Below are positions 17,508-27,552 of a stretch of DNA of 64,000 nt, in pieces. Made by a program: the position numbers and the translations under genes. The stretch comes from Bacillus albus (GTDB lineage: Bacteria; Bacillota; Bacilli; Bacillales; Bacillaceae_G): assembly GCF_001884185.1 (NCBI RefSeq), contig NZ_MAOE01000082.1:21979-85978 (forward strand), given 5' to 3'. The notes under the pieces were generated by a model. The model made no database searches and had not been told where the DNA came from. It worked only from the letters and a program-made list of their open reading frames with translations. Positions within the stretch are counted from its first letter, which is position 1. Each line of letters starts with the position of its first letter.

Positions 17508-18095
17508 ATGCCAAATTGGTTTAGAAAAACCTTAGTCGCATTAATTACCGTATTTACATTTGGTTTAGTGACGCCTCCTTCCATATTGCTTGATAATGCC
17601 AAAGCTGCGGACAAGCCTACGAGCACAGCTGGGCAACAAAATTTGGAGAGTACGTCCTATACATATGAAGAAACGAATGACAGGTTAACCACCGATACTT
17701 TTATTACTTATGCAATGCAAGAAGCAGAGAAACAGTCGATGCAAAAGTTTGGTACTAAAATTGGTCCAGTAATTGAAGATGAGTTTAAAGATGTAATATT
17801 ACCGAAGATTGAAGAGGCAATTGCTGAACTAGCAAATGATGTACCAGAAGATTCGTTACAATCATTAGCAATTTCTCAAAAACCAGCTGGTGGAAATAAT
17901 GAAAAGATTTTTCACGTTTACGATACGAAAACAGGAAATGACTTATTGCGTTTCCACGTAAGAAGAGATCATCCACCGCAAGATGGGTATTATTTTAATT
18001 TCCACTATCACCGTTTTGATGATGGGTACTCAGGACATCATGAGTTGGGAAATATTTATTGGAATACGAATGTGCCGCCAAAATGGCTTTCTTAA
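17508..18095 (+). CDS. ypjP: YpjP family protein (secreted)
   Basis: This 195-residue protein has an N-terminal signal sequence: Arg-Lys, then a hydrophobic core, and an AKA/A cleavage-like site near residue 32. The mature part is a Glu/Gln-rich helix followed by a C-terminal domain with RDHPPQDGYYFNFHYH and SGHHELGNIYW, rich in aromatic and His residues. These fit B. subtilis YpjP, which has no assigned function. ATG 17508 follows AAAGGGGAGG by six or seven bases. In B. subtilis ypjP lies next to the thymidylate synthase and dihydrofolate reductase genes; here they are 8 kb downstream. Confidence 0.75.
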   Translation: MPNWFRKTLVALITVFTFGLVTPPSILLDNAKAADKPTSTAGQQNLESTSYTYEETNDRLTTDTFITYAMQEAEKQSMQKFGTKIGPVIEDEFKDVILPKIEEAIAELANDVPEDSLQSLAISQKPAGGNNEKIFHVYDTKTGNDLLRFHVRRDHPPQDGYYFNFHYHRFDDGYSGHHELGNIYWNTNVPPKWLS

Positions 18096-18126
18096 AAAGA
18101 ACAAGAGAAATCTTGTTCTTTTTTTA
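18094..18126 (+). terminator. Intrinsic terminator after ypjP
   Basis: The arms AAAAAGAACAAGA and TCTTGTTCTTTTT with a short loop overlap the stop codon. Confidence 0.85.
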
Positions 18127-18200
18127 TGTTTATAGAAGGGTAAGACGACTATGTTGTTGAATAAAATAGGTTTAGAAAAAGAAGTAAAGGGAGTAGGACA

Positions 18201-18836
18201 ATGCAAAAATATATTGTTTTTGACTTTGATGGCACATTAGTAGATTCACAAAATATATTTGTACCAATTTATAATCAACTTGCTGAAAAGCACGGATATA
18301 AAACGGTAAGGGAAGAAGAAATTGAGTATTTACGTAAATTAACGATGCCAGAAAGATGTAAACAACTTGATGTACCGCTGTATAAACTACCAATATTAGC
18401 GCTGGAGTTTTATAAATTGTATCAACCTGCCATAAAAGATCTTATTTTGTTCCATGGGATGAAGGAAGTATTAGATGAACTACATAAAAAAGGTTACGGA
18501 ATTGCAGTCATATCATCGAACTCAGAAGAGCATATTCGGGCATTTTTACACAATAATGGTATAGAAAATATACAAGAAGTGTATTGTTCTAAAAATTTGT
18601 TCGGTAAAGATAAAATGATAAAAAGGTTTTTAAAATCGAAAAAAATAACAGAGAAAGATATGTTATATGTCGGTGATGAACAGCGAGACGTAGCAGCGTG
18701 TAAAAAGGCTGGGGTGAATGTAATTTGGGTATCTTGGGGATATGATGTCATTGAAACAGTGAAAAAAGATGCACCAGATTATATGGTTCATAAGCCGATA
18801 GAAATCGTGCAAGTAGTACAAGGAGCGTATTCTTAA
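18201..18836 (+). CDS. HAD-family hydrolase, subfamily IA
   Basis: This 211-residue protein carries FDFDGTLVDSQN (nucleophile and acid/base Asp), VISSNSEEH (motif II), the Lys of the LFGKDKMIKRF segment (motif III) and GDEQRDVAACKKAG (motif IV). A helical C1 cap spans about residues 15-85. It resembles phosphoglycolate phosphatase-like and beta-phosphoglucomutase-like enzymes. It is the first of three closely spaced genes (HAD, VOC, phosphotransferase). GGGAGTAGGAC precedes the ATG. The substrate is unknown. Confidence 0.82.
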   Translation: MQKYIVFDFDGTLVDSQNIFVPIYNQLAEKHGYKTVREEEIEYLRKLTMPERCKQLDVPLYKLPILALEFYKLYQPAIKDLILFHGMKEVLDELHKKGYGIAVISSNSEEHIRAFLHNNGIENIQEVYCSKNLFGKDKMIKRFLKSKKITEKDMLYVGDEQRDVAACKKAGVNVIWVSWGYDVIETVKKDAPDYMVHKPIEIVQVVQGAYS

Positions 18837-18837
18837 T

Positions 18838-19224
18838 ATGAATACAATGCGAGCAGGCATTCATCATATTGAATTTTGGGTAAAGGATTTAGAGGAATCC
18901 ATTTCTTTTTATGATATGTTATTTTCAATAATTGGATGGAGAAAGTTAACTGAAGTATCATATAGTACGGGAGAAAGTGAAATATATTTTAAGGACGTAG
19001 AGGAGGAAATCGTAAGGACTTTAGGACCAAGACATATTTGTTACCAAGCTATTAATAGAAAAGTAGTTGATGAGGTAGCAGAATTTCTTTCTAGCACGAA
19101 AATAAAGATAATACGTGGTCCGATGGAAATGAATCATTATTCGGAAGGGTACTATACGATTGATTTTTATGATCCGAATGGGTTTATTATAGAAGTAGCT
19201 TACACACCAAATGTAGAAATGTAA
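18838..19224 (+). CDS. VOC (glyoxalase/bleomycin-resistance) superfamily protein
   Basis: This 128-residue protein is a single VOC module with paired beta-alpha-beta-beta-beta units. IHHIEFWVKDLEESISFY supplies a His ligand at the start, HICYQAI a second, and FYDPNGFIIEVAYTP the Glu of the metal site. This is the same arrangement as in lyases, dioxygenases and fosfomycin- or bleomycin-type resistance proteins. It lies one base after the HAD stop; AAGGAG inside the HAD gene provides a rather distant ribosome site, so an alternative start at ATG 18847 is possible. The function within the HAD-VOC-APH trio is unknown. Confidence 0.8.
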   Translation: MNTMRAGIHHIEFWVKDLEESISFYDMLFSIIGWRKLTEVSYSTGESEIYFKDVEEEIVRTLGPRHICYQAINRKVVDEVAEFLSSTKIKIIRGPMEMNHYSEGYYTIDFYDPNGFIIEVAYTPNVEM

Positions 19225-19235
19225 GGGGAATGAAA

Positions 19236-20168
19236 ATGAAAACAATGACAGCATGGCAAAATAATATACAAATAGTAAAAGATGCAGCGAATATTGAAGA
19301 AATTTCTAAAGGTTTTTCACCTGATAAAAAATATATAGTTACAACAATTGATGATGAAAAATATTTGTTACGGATTGGCGATATACAAGAGTATGAAAGA
19401 AGAAAAATAGAGTTTCAAATTTTAAATGAAATGGCAAAACGTAACGTACAGGCACAAAGGCCGATTGAAATAGGTATATTGGAAGATGAAAGTGTATGCT
19501 ATAGTATTTTTTCATATTTAGAAGGGGAGGATGCGAAGAAGCTATTGCCTACGTATTCACCAACAGAACAATATGAAATTGGTATAGAGGCAGGAAAAGA
19601 TTTAGCAAAAATGCATACATATGAAGCTCCTAAGGATATACTTCCATGGTATGAAAGAGCAATGAAAAAACATCAAAAATATGTAGAGGCATATAAAACG
19701 TGCGGAATAAAAATAAAAAATGATGATAAAATCATTAAGTTTATCGATGAAAATGAAATGTATTTACAAAACCGCCCCAATCGATTTCAACACGATGATT
19801 TTCATTTAGAAAATATAATTGTACGGGATGGGAAATATGTAGGTGTTGTTGATTTTAATGGTTACGATTGGGGCGATCCACTCCATGATTTCGTAAAAAT
19901 TGCACTATTTGCAAGGGACATTAGTATCCCATACTCAATCGGACAAATAGAAGGATACTTTAATGGTATAATACCAGAGGAGTTTTGGAAGTTATATGCA
20001 GTGTACGTTGGCATGACAGTTTTCTCTTCAGTTGTCTGGACATTACGAGCAGCACCGCATATGTTAGATGATACGTTAGAGCGTCTTACTATCGTTTTAG
20101 AGGATCATAAAGACTTTGAGCTATTAAAGCCAATTTGGTTTCAACCAGAAAAAATGAATATGAAATAG
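19236..20168 (+). CDS. Aminoglycoside phosphotransferase (APH)-family kinase
   Basis: This 310-residue protein has the APH/choline kinase fold. The N-lobe shows YLLRIGDIQEYERRKIEF around the ATP lysine. The Brenner-like catalytic loop reads FQHDDFHLENIIV, with catalytic Asp and Asn, followed by the DFG equivalent GVVDFNGYDWGDPLHD. Members phosphorylate aminoglycosides, macrolides, choline, homoserine or fructosamines. In chromosomal Bacillus genes of this type the target is usually unknown. ATG 19236 is about seven bases after AAGGGGA. It ends at a hairpin shared with the degraded peptidase. Confidence 0.83.
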   Translation: MKTMTAWQNNIQIVKDAANIEEISKGFSPDKKYIVTTIDDEKYLLRIGDIQEYERRKIEFQILNEMAKRNVQAQRPIEIGILEDESVCYSIFSYLEGEDAKKLLPTYSPTEQYEIGIEAGKDLAKMHTYEAPKDILPWYERAMKKHQKYVEAYKTCGIKIKNDDKIIKFIDENEMYLQNRPNRFQHDDFHLENIIVRDGKYVGVVDFNGYDWGDPLHDFVKIALFARDISIPYSIGQIEGYFNGIIPEEFWKLYAVYVGMTVFSSVVWTLRAAPHMLDDTLERLTIVLEDHKDFELLKPIWFQPEKMNMK

Positions 20169-20169
20169 A

Positions 20170-20204
20170 AAAGGTAGGTGTGATTCACACCTACCTATTA
20201 TTTT
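20170..20204. terminator. Bidirectional terminator
   Basis: The arms AGGTAGGTGTGA and CACACCTACCT, flanked by A- and T-rich tracts, lie between the kinase gene and the minus-strand S41 pseudogene. Confidence 0.85.
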
Positions 20205-21487
20205 TTACCATTCTTCGTTTTGAAGTAGTTGTAATGCTAAATTTAAGTCCACATCTTCTTGTATATGTTCCGGAGTCCACGGAATATGTATATGTGGTTG
20301 AATACCAATTCCAGACATCCCTTCGCCTTTATCTATAATTGAAAGTCGTGAAGTAGGGTAGTAAAGAGCGAATGTGTCAGCCCATTCCATTATTGCTAAA
20401 TTAGAATAATCGTTTACACCAGCAGTAGGACGACCTATTACTTTTACTTTCAATGATTTTTTTGCAACTTCTACAAAAGAATCGCCAGAACTCCCGCATG
20501 TAACATCTGTTAATATAACTACTCTACTAGGTGATTTTCGTCCGTGTATTTTTAATGATTGAAGTTCTTTTGGTAACCCAGAGGTATCAAATGTAACGAA
20601 TCCTTTTTATAATTCTTTTTTAAATCTTGAATAAACATATTAGTGAATAATTTGGAAAGTTCGTCTAAAGAATCATAATCTTCCATTTCGATGTCTTTCA
20701 TACGTAAATGAAAGTTTCGTTCTGTATGATTTAATTGCATTGTATCAGAAGAATCGAAAAGAGAAATCTCTTTGTCTTCAAATAAGTAAGGAAGTAGGTT
20801 GAAAAATGCATCATCACTTCCGCCACGATTTAATCGCACATCAATAATTAAGTTTGGAAAAGAATTAAGCTCATTTTTGTGTGAGTCTAATAGTTTATTA
20901 ATAGCTTCAATATTTGCAAAATCCGTCAAAGTAATTAAGAGTGTATCTTCATTATGCTGTTTAATTGAATAAATAGGCGTGTATTCGTTTTGTTTATATT
21001 TTTGTAAAGTAATGGTCTCGGTTACGCCATTTTCATTTATAAGTGTACAATTTGACGATTTTAATAAAACATAATTCCATTTTTCTCGTTCATATGAAGT
21101 TTCGTTTAAATACTTTTTATATTTTATTAATAGCTCAGGAATTTTCATATTATCTAATGCTAGTATAGACTGTCCTTTTTTCACTCTTATTTCTTGTGAA
21201 GTGGATGTAATATATAGGAAATCCTCGTATCTTTTCACTTGGAAACCAACACTGTTAAGAGGTGGATTGTTAGACTGCATTTTGAAAAACATATGATTAT
21301 CTTTAAAATCTAGTAAGTAATCACTTACAATTTCAGTGAAATGAACCGGTGTCAGTTCTCCTTGTTTCTCTAATTTCTCGATTGTTTGTAAATAAGTAAT
21401 AGGATTGTCCCATCCTTTCTTATCTATACAGCCTGAATAATCATGATGAGTAATCGAAACAACTTCTTTGAAAATTTCTGTGTACAT
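20205..21487 (-). pseudogene. S41-family peptidase, frameshifted
   Basis: Two minus-strand frames together make one C-terminal processing peptidase-like protein of about 427 residues. The first frame (21487 to 20552) has a PDZ-like middle (KGQSILALDN) and the S41 block VRLNRGGSDDAFF. It then shifts near a run of five A/T (20604-20608) and ends in an unrelated tail after NYKKDS. One extra A there would join it to a frame reading KGFVTFDTSG and later VTCGSSGDSF, the catalytic-serine region (about 20483-20503), through to the end at 20205. The truncated product lacks the catalytic serine. The lesion is either real decay or a homopolymer sequencing error. GGAGGAAAAG precedes the ATG at 21487. Confidence 0.85.
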
Positions 21488-21561
21488 TGCTTTTCCTCCT
21501 GGAAATTGAATTAGTTGAATAATAGAATTCTGTATTCTTTACGTATTATCCTTTTTTAGAT

Positions 21562-21597
21562 AGAGAAAAGAGGGATGTGTTATCATCCCTCTATTAA
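21562..21597 (-). terminator. Terminator for the class C serine hydrolase gene
   Basis: GAGGGATG/CATCCCTC is followed on the minus strand by CTTTTCTC. The T-tract is imperfect. Confidence 0.55.
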
Positions 21598-21601
21598 AAA
21601 T

Positions 21602-23059
21602 TTATTTAATTTTCTTAAATACAAGTGGCTGCGTACTTAACATAGCTGGTACATGTAACTGAAGGGATGGGAATTCACCACTCACATTCATTTCATAAGC
21701 AAATAATAAATTCATTTTCATTTGGAATAAGTCAACTGTAGCAGAGAATATGTCGTAATGATGATGCGCTAATTGAATATCCATCTCCATAAATTGTACA
21801 TGTAAGGAATCTTCTCGTTTGTAAACTTGTAATGTCCCATAAGCGGGATGTTCAAAAGTACCAGTGTAGTCCTCTAACTTGTGAGAAGGTGTAGTCCCTT
21901 TCATTTGTTCAGGAATGGATTCAGTTGCTTCTTTCATCATTTCTTTCATTTTTTCAGTATCTTCTACAGCACGTTTATGCCAATCAATGGATTCTAATTC
22001 AAGTAGTTCGTCATAAATTTGATTAGCGAGATAAGTAGGAAGTAATGTGCCTCCAGCATTCGTTAAAATGACAAGGCCTATGTTTTCATTTGGTATGAAT
22101 GAAACAAGTGCTGAAAATCCATCAATATTACCGCCATGGTGAATCACCTTATTACCACGATAAGCGCTAATAAACCAACCAAGGCCGTAACTATTTAATG
22201 GAGATTCAGGAAGTGATAAAACTGGTTGATCTGGAATGGAATTATGTGGTGTATACATTTGTTGTAATAATTCAGTGGAGATTAATTCGTGATCTCCAAA
22301 TTTACCTTTGTTTAAGTGAAGAAGTACCCAATTTGCCATATCTTCAATTGTAGAATTAATACATCCAGCAGCGCCGACTGTATCGATGTTACGGAATGGA
22401 ACTTCTTTTATTTCACCTTCATTTTCAATGTAAGGTAAAGCATAATCATCTGTAGTTTGTGAATCTGTAACAGAGAAATTTGTATGTCTCATATTTAAAG
22501 GTTCTAAAATATGTTCTGTAGCGTATTGTTCCCACGTTTGATTTGTAATGTTTTCAACAATGTAGCTAATTGTTGCATACATTAAGTTGTTATAAAGAAA
22601 TGCTGTGCGGAACGGTGCATCAAGTTGTAAATGTTTTATTTTTTCAACGAGATCTTTTCGAGATAAAGAAGAGCTGTACCAAAGAGCCTCATGACGACTA
22701 ACCCCAGTGCGATGGGAAGCCAAATCTCGTGCTGTAACTTGTGAGCTAGCAAGTAGTTCAGATAAAGAGAAGTTAGGTATATAAGACTGGACAGGAGTAT
22801 CCCAATTAAACTTTTTTTGCTGTGCTAATAAACTTAATGAAAGTGTGCCAAAAGCTTTCGTTGAGGAACCAATTGCGAACCGAGTATTCGGTGTAACAGG
22901 CTCTTTAGTCTCTATATTACGATAGCCGAAACCTTCTGAAATAATAACTTCACCGTCTTTTATAATAGCTACAGCAGCTCCAGGAACGTTTAAATCCTTC
23001 ATCATGTTTTCAACCGTTGTTTGTAAAGAAGTCATAACAGGCGTTTCAATTTTAGACAT
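21602..23059 (-). CDS. Serine hydrolase, beta-lactamase class C / PBP4* type
   Basis: This 485-residue protein has the penicillin-recognising motifs: SSTK (SxxK with nucleophilic Ser) in AIGSSTKAFG, YNN (YxN) around residue 164, and HHGGNIDGF (the HxG equivalent of KTG). A C-terminal beta domain (about 385-485; TGTFEHPAYGTLQV) is the DUF3471-like lipocalin-type extension often seen in these peptidases and esterases. No signal peptide is visible, so it is probably cytoplasmic. D-aminopeptidase, esterase or beta-lactam-binding activity are all possible. ATG 23059 follows GGAGG and is preferred to ATG 23074. Confidence 0.85.
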   Translation of the reverse strand: MSKIETPVMTSLQTTVENMMKDLNVPGAAVAIIKDGEVIISEGFGYRNIETKEPVTPNTRFAIGSSTKAFGTLSLSLLAQQKKFNWDTPVQSYIPNFSLSELLASSQVTARDLASHRTGVSRHEALWYSSSLSRKDLVEKIKHLQLDAPFRTAFLYNNLMYATISYIVENITNQTWEQYATEHILEPLNMRHTNFSVTDSQTTDDYALPYIENEGEIKEVPFRNIDTVGAAGCINSTIEDMANWVLLHLNKGKFGDHELISTELLQQMYTPHNSIPDQPVLSLPESPLNSYGLGWFISAYRGNKVIHHGGNIDGFSALVSFIPNENIGLVILTNAGGTLLPTYLANQIYDELLELESIDWHKRAVEDTEKMKEMMKEATESIPEQMKGTTPSHKLEDYTGTFEHPAYGTLQVYKREDSLHVQFMEMDIQLAHHHYDIFSATVDLFQMKMNLLFAYEMNVSGEFPSLQLHVPAMLSTQPLVFKKIK

Positions 23060-23243
23060 ACTTCTAACCTCCAAATATAATTTTTGTTCTACCGCACTAT
23101 ACTTTCGGTAATAGAAAATGAAAACCTTTTTAATTATGGAAAGTTAATAATTTTGTAAGGATGAATGAAATTATTATTTATTTAGAATTTTATTTTTATT
23201 ATAATTAATTTAAACTAAAATTTAGAAAAGACGGTGAAGAAGT

Positions 23244-25826
23244 GTGCTAACAATAAAGAAATTGCTTTGTGATAATAAAAATAATCCGATAGGTATAGAT
23301 TCGAAAGTCGTTAAAATTAGTTGGCAACTCGAGTCGAGTAAGCAAAATGTAAAACAACTTGCGTATCAATTGCAGGTTGCGAAGGATAGAGAGTTTAAAA
23401 CTATAGTATTCGATTCGCAGAAGGTAGAAACAGATCAAAGTTTATATATACCAATCAATTCGTTTTCATATAGTAAGGAAACACGCTATTTTTACCGAGT
23501 GAAGGCATGGGATAATCATGAAGAAGAGTCGTCTTGGTCAGAAGTAGCATTTTGGGAGACTGGTTTACAAGAGCAAGCTAATTGGAGTGGAAGCTGGATT
23601 GCTGCGAAAAAAGAGCGCACGCAAGTAATGTCTTTTCATAAAAGCTTTTCTATTAAAAAATTAGTTAAAAAAGCACGTTTATATATAACTAGTTTAGGAT
23701 TATACGAGGCTTCTATAAATGGAGAGCGTATTGGAGATTGTTATTTTACCCCGGGATGGACAAGTTATGATAAGAGAGTGTTGTATCAAACGTATGATAT
23801 AAAGCATGTATTAAAGATTGGTCAAAATGATATTTCCGCAATGGTAGGAAATGGATGGTACAAAGGGCCGATTACCATGCATCATGTACGTAATTATTAC
23901 GGGAGAAGGAGAGCGATAATTGCTCAAGTACATATCACGTATAAAGATGGAACGAAAGAAAAAATTGTAACAGATGAAACATGGAAATTAACTCCAAGCC
24001 CTATTTTGTATTCGGAAATTTATGAAGGAGAAGTTTATGACGCTAGGCTAGAAGAAAGTGAACAAGTGCTAGAAGATGTTGAAGTAATTGAGCATTCCAA
24101 ACAAATAATTGTTGCACAGGAAAATGAAGCGATTCGTAAAATGAAAATTATAAAACCAATCGCTATTTCAAAACTACCAAATCATGAATGGCTTATTGAT
24201 ATGGGGCAAAATATGGTAGGTTGGGTTCGGTTTAAAGTCCGTCATGTTTATACTGGACAAAAGATAGAATTGCATCATGCTGAAATATTAAATAAAGACG
24301 GTAGTTTTTATAATGGAAATCTCCGCAAGGCAAAACAAAAAATAGTGTATATAGCAAAAGGGGAGGAAGAGGAAACGTTTGAACCTCATTTTACCTACCA
24401 AGGCTTTAGGTATGTGAAAATAAGTGGGGTAACCCAGCCACCTCACATAGGAGATTTTGAAGGGATTGTATTACATACAGATATGGAAAAAGCGACAGCA
24501 TTTGAAACGTCTAATCCATTAATCAATCAACTGCATCAAAATGTGGAATGGTCTCAAAGAGGGAACTTTTTTGATGTGCCAACAGATTGTCCGCAGCGAG
24601 ATGATCGACTTGGATGGACCGGAGATGCACAAATGTTTATTGGGACAGCTACACAAATTATGAATGTCCAATTGTTCTTTAAAAAATGGCTTCAAGATTT
24701 ATCACTAGACCAAAATGAAAATGGAGCTGTACCTTTAGTTATACCAGATGCATTTGGGAAAAGGGAGGATTTTGATCTGGATACTTCTGGAGGTTGGGGT
24801 GATGCAGCTATTATTTGTCCATGGGTTCACTATTTGCATTACGGAGATGTATCGATTTTAAAAGAACAATATGAAAGCATGAAAAAATATATAGATTACA
24901 TACGTTCACAAGGTGAGAATGAGTATATATGGGATACAGGTTACCATTTAGGGGATTGGCTTGCATTAGATACAAAACCAGATGTATTTGAAGGCGGAAC
25001 AGACAAACACTTTATTGCGACGGCTTTTTATGCATATTCTACAGCGCTTTTACGAAAGGTTGCTGAGATTTTAGGTGAAAATACAGATGCTAAGTTTTAT
25101 GCAGAGCTACATGGAAATATTGTTCAAGCGTTTCAAAATGAATTCGTTACACCGAATGGTAGGTTAATTTCAAATACACAAACAGCCCACATATTGGTAC
25201 TTCTTTTTGAACTAGTGAAAGATAATGTGAAGGAGAAAGTATTTAATCGATTAATTGAGCTTTTAAAAGCAAATAAAAATCATTTAACGACTGGTTTTAT
25301 AGGAACACCGTATTTAAATGTAATATTAAGTAAGTTTCACCGTCATGACCTTGCTTGTAAGCTTCTCTTTCATGAAGATTATCCATCATGGTTATACCAA
25401 GTGAAACAAGGTGCCACAACGATTTGGGAACATTGGGATGGCGTGAAAGAGGATGGGACACTTTGGAATGATAGTATGAATTCGTACAATCATTACGCAT
25501 ATGGTTCTATCGTTGAATGGATATACCGATATATTATTGGATTAGAAGTGGATGAAACAAAACCTGCATATAAACATTTTTATGTACAACCACATTTTGA
25601 TTCGAATTTAGAATGGATTAAAGTAAAACGTGAGACAGGTTATGGAGGAATTAAGATTGATTGGCGTGTGGAAAAGGAACAAGCCTTTTTACATGTTTCC
25701 ATACCACCTAATACGAGTGCTACATTACGGATAAATGAAATGAATTGGAAAGCAGAGGATACTATTGAAAAGGAATTAGGATCAGGCGATTATAAATTTA
25801 GATTTTGTAAAAATATAATGAGGTAG
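23244..25826 (+). CDS. Alpha-L-rhamnosidase (GH78)
   Basis: This 860-residue protein follows the GH78 domain order. An N-terminal fibronectin-like domain (1-110) is followed by a beta-sandwich with ITSLGLYEASINGERIGD and FTPGWTSYDKRVLYQTYDI. A second sandwich leads to the (alpha/alpha)6 catalytic barrel, with the signature DVPTDCPQRDDRLGWTGDAQ containing acidic catalytic residues and GATTIWEHWDG toward the end. It releases terminal L-rhamnose from glycosides or plant cell-wall oligosaccharides. There is no signal peptide, so the substrate must be imported or intracellular. The GTG start has only a weak GGTGAAG in front. No rhamnose transporter or isomerase gene is adjacent. Confidence 0.9.
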   Translation: MLTIKKLLCDNKNNPIGIDSKVVKISWQLESSKQNVKQLAYQLQVAKDREFKTIVFDSQKVETDQSLYIPINSFSYSKETRYFYRVKAWDNHEEESSWSEVAFWETGLQEQANWSGSWIAAKKERTQVMSFHKSFSIKKLVKKARLYITSLGLYEASINGERIGDCYFTPGWTSYDKRVLYQTYDIKHVLKIGQNDISAMVGNGWYKGPITMHHVRNYYGRRRAIIAQVHITYKDGTKEKIVTDETWKLTPSPILYSEIYEGEVYDARLEESEQVLEDVEVIEHSKQIIVAQENEAIRKMKIIKPIAISKLPNHEWLIDMGQNMVGWVRFKVRHVYTGQKIELHHAEILNKDGSFYNGNLRKAKQKIVYIAKGEEEETFEPHFTYQGFRYVKISGVTQPPHIGDFEGIVLHTDMEKATAFETSNPLINQLHQNVEWSQRGNFFDVPTDCPQRDDRLGWTGDAQMFIGTATQIMNVQLFFKKWLQDLSLDQNENGAVPLVIPDAFGKREDFDLDTSGGWGDAAIICPWVHYLHYGDVSILKEQYESMKKYIDYIRSQGENEYIWDTGYHLGDWLALDTKPDVFEGGTDKHFIATAFYAYSTALLRKVAEILGENTDAKFYAELHGNIVQAFQNEFVTPNGRLISNTQTAHILVLLFELVKDNVKEKVFNRLIELLKANKNHLTTGFIGTPYLNVILSKFHRHDLACKLLFHEDYPSWLYQVKQGATTIWEHWDGVKEDGTLWNDSMNSYNHYAYGSIVEWIYRYIIGLEVDETKPAYKHFYVQPHFDSNLEWIKVKRETGYGGIKIDWRVEKEQAFLHVSIPPNTSATLRINEMNWKAEDTIEKELGSGDYKFRFCKNIMR

Positions 25827-25932
25827 AATTCTGTTAATATAGAAAAATTTTTTATTCAGTATGAATATTAAATTCACTGTTTTTCATGTTATGATAAATT
25901 TTATATAAGATTGAAAGAAGGTTTTACTACAT

Positions 25933-26889
25933 ATGAAACATGCTGAAAATGTATACTTAAATTTATGCCGCCATGTAATGGAACATGGTACGAAGAAAGA
26001 AGATCGTACAGGGACAGGCACTGTGTCTGTATTTGGCTATCAAATGCGTTTTGATCTAAGTAAAGGTTTTCCTTTATTAACGACAAAGAGAGTGCCGTTT
26101 CGCCTTGTAGCAAGTGAGTTGCTTTGGTTTATGAAAGGTGATACAAATATTCGTTATTTATTGCAGCATAATAATAATATTTGGAATGAATGGGCATTTA
26201 AGAGCTGGGTAGAAAGTGACGAATATACTGGTCCTGACATGACCGATTTCGGTCTTCGCTCACAACAAGATGAGGAATTTAAAGTACAGTACGATGAGCA
26301 AATGGAATTGTTTAAAAAGAACGTTTTAGAAGATGATGATTTCTCAAATAAATATGGTTATTTAGGAGACGTATACGGTAAGCAGTGGCGTGCTTGGAAA
26401 ACGACAGCTGGTGAGACACTCGATCAATTAAAAGATGTAATTGAAATGATTAAAAAAACGCCAGACTCACGTCGTCTAATTGTTTCTGCTTGGAATCCTG
26501 AAGATGTACCAAGTATGGCATTACCACCTTGTCATACGCTATTCCAGTTTTATGTAGCAGACGGTAAACTTTCTTGTCAGCTATATCAAAGAAGTGGTGA
26601 CATATTCCTTGGAATTCCATTTAACATTGCAAGTTACTCGCTATTAACACATTTAATTGCACATGAATGCGGACTTGAAGTGGGAGAATTTGTTCATACA
26701 ATTGGAGATGCACATATTTATACGAATCATTTTGAGCAAGTAGAAAAGCAATTGGCACGTGAACCACGTCCGTTCCCGAAACTTACATTAAATCCAGATG
26801 TAAAATCTGTGTTTGATTTTGAAATGGAAGATTTAACGATTGAGGGATATGATCCACACCCAGCAATTAAAGCACCGGTTGCAGTGTAA
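25933..26889 (+). CDS. thyA: Thymidylate synthase ThyA
   Basis: This 318-residue enzyme methylates dUMP to dTMP with methylenetetrahydrofolate. Visible are the N-terminal KEDRTGTGT phosphate-binding loop, the catalytic Cys200 in [29 protein letters not shown] and the C-terminal IKAPVAV. The extra 50 or so residues around 85-140 are the insert of the long Lactobacillus casei-type enzymes (316 residues), unlike the 264-residue E. coli form. It makes an operon with dfrA 19 bases downstream, which recycles the dihydrofolate it produces. GAAAGAAGG precedes the ATG. Confidence 0.96.
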   Translation: MKHAENVYLNLCRHVMEHGTKKEDRTGTGTVSVFGYQMRFDLSKGFPLLTTKRVPFRLVASELLWFMKGDTNIRYLLQHNNNIWNEWAFKSWVESDEYTGPDMTDFGLRSQQDEEFKVQYDEQMELFKKNVLEDDDFSNKYGYLGDVYGKQWRAWKTTAGETLDQLKDVIEMIKKTPDSRRLIVSAWNPEDVPSMALPPCHTLFQFYVADGKLSCQLYQRSGDIFLGIPFNIASYSLLTHLIAHECGLEVGEFVHTIGDAHIYTNHFEQVEKQLAREPRPFPKLTLNPDVKSVFDFEMEDLTIEGYDPHPAIKAPVAV

Positions 26890-26908
26890 TTGTAGAGGAG
26901 ATGAAAAG

Positions 26909-27397
26909 ATGATAGTTTCATTTATGGTCGCAATGGACGAGAATAGAGTAATTGGTAAAGATAATAATTTACCTTGGCGTTTACCAAGTGAATTACAGTA
27001 TGTAAAGAAAATAACGATGGGTCATTCGCTTATTATGGGAAGAAAAAACTATGAAGCGATTGGTAGACCACTGCCTGGAAGACGTAATATCATTGTAACT
27101 CGTAATGAAGGATATCATGTTGAAGGCTGTGAAGTAGCACATTCTGTAGAAGAAGTGTTTGAGCTATGCAAAAATGAAGAAGAGATTTTTATTTTTGGCG
27201 GAGCGCAAATTTATGATCTCTTTTTACCTTACGTAGACAAGTTATATATAACAAAAATCCATCATGCATTTGAAGGAGATACATTCTTCCCAGAAATGGA
27301 TATGACAAATTGGAAAGAAATTTTTGTTGAAAAAGGTTTAACGGATGAAAAAAATCCGTATACGTACTATTATCATGTATATGAAAAGCAACAATAA
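26909..27397 (+). CDS. dfrA: Dihydrofolate reductase DfrA
   Basis: This 162-residue enzyme reduces dihydrofolate to tetrahydrofolate with NADPH. It shows FMVAMDENRVIGKDNNLPWRLPSE (Met20-loop region; quoted here only as the VIGKDNNLPWRLPSE motif), the NADPH-binding IMGRKNYEAIGRPLPGR, IFGGAQIYDLFL and the C-terminal YHVYEK. The acidic folate-binding residue appears as Glu within PSELQY. It is cotranscribed with thyA. ATG 26909 has AGAGGAG eight bases upstream. Confidence 0.95.
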   Translation: MIVSFMVAMDENRVIGKDNNLPWRLPSELQYVKKITMGHSLIMGRKNYEAIGRPLPGRRNIIVTRNEGYHVEGCEVAHSVEEVFELCKNEEEIFIFGGAQIYDLFLPYVDKLYITKIHHAFEGDTFFPEMDMTNWKEIFVEKGLTDEKNPYTYYYHVYEKQQ

Positions 27398-27402
27398 TAA
27401 TA

Positions 27403-27436
27403 AGGATTGATGTGAATATTCGCATCAATCTTTTTA
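27403..27436 (+). terminator. Intrinsic terminator after thyA-dfrA
   Basis: GATTGATG/CATCAATC is followed by a T-run. Confidence 0.82.
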
Positions 27437-27552
27437 TTTGTATCCATTAATATAGGTTTATAGATGAGATTCGATAGTGCTATAATGAATGGTAGCATGT
27501 AAAAATGCTAATATTTTCTAAAGTATTTGTGTAGAAAGAGGAGGAGAATCGA

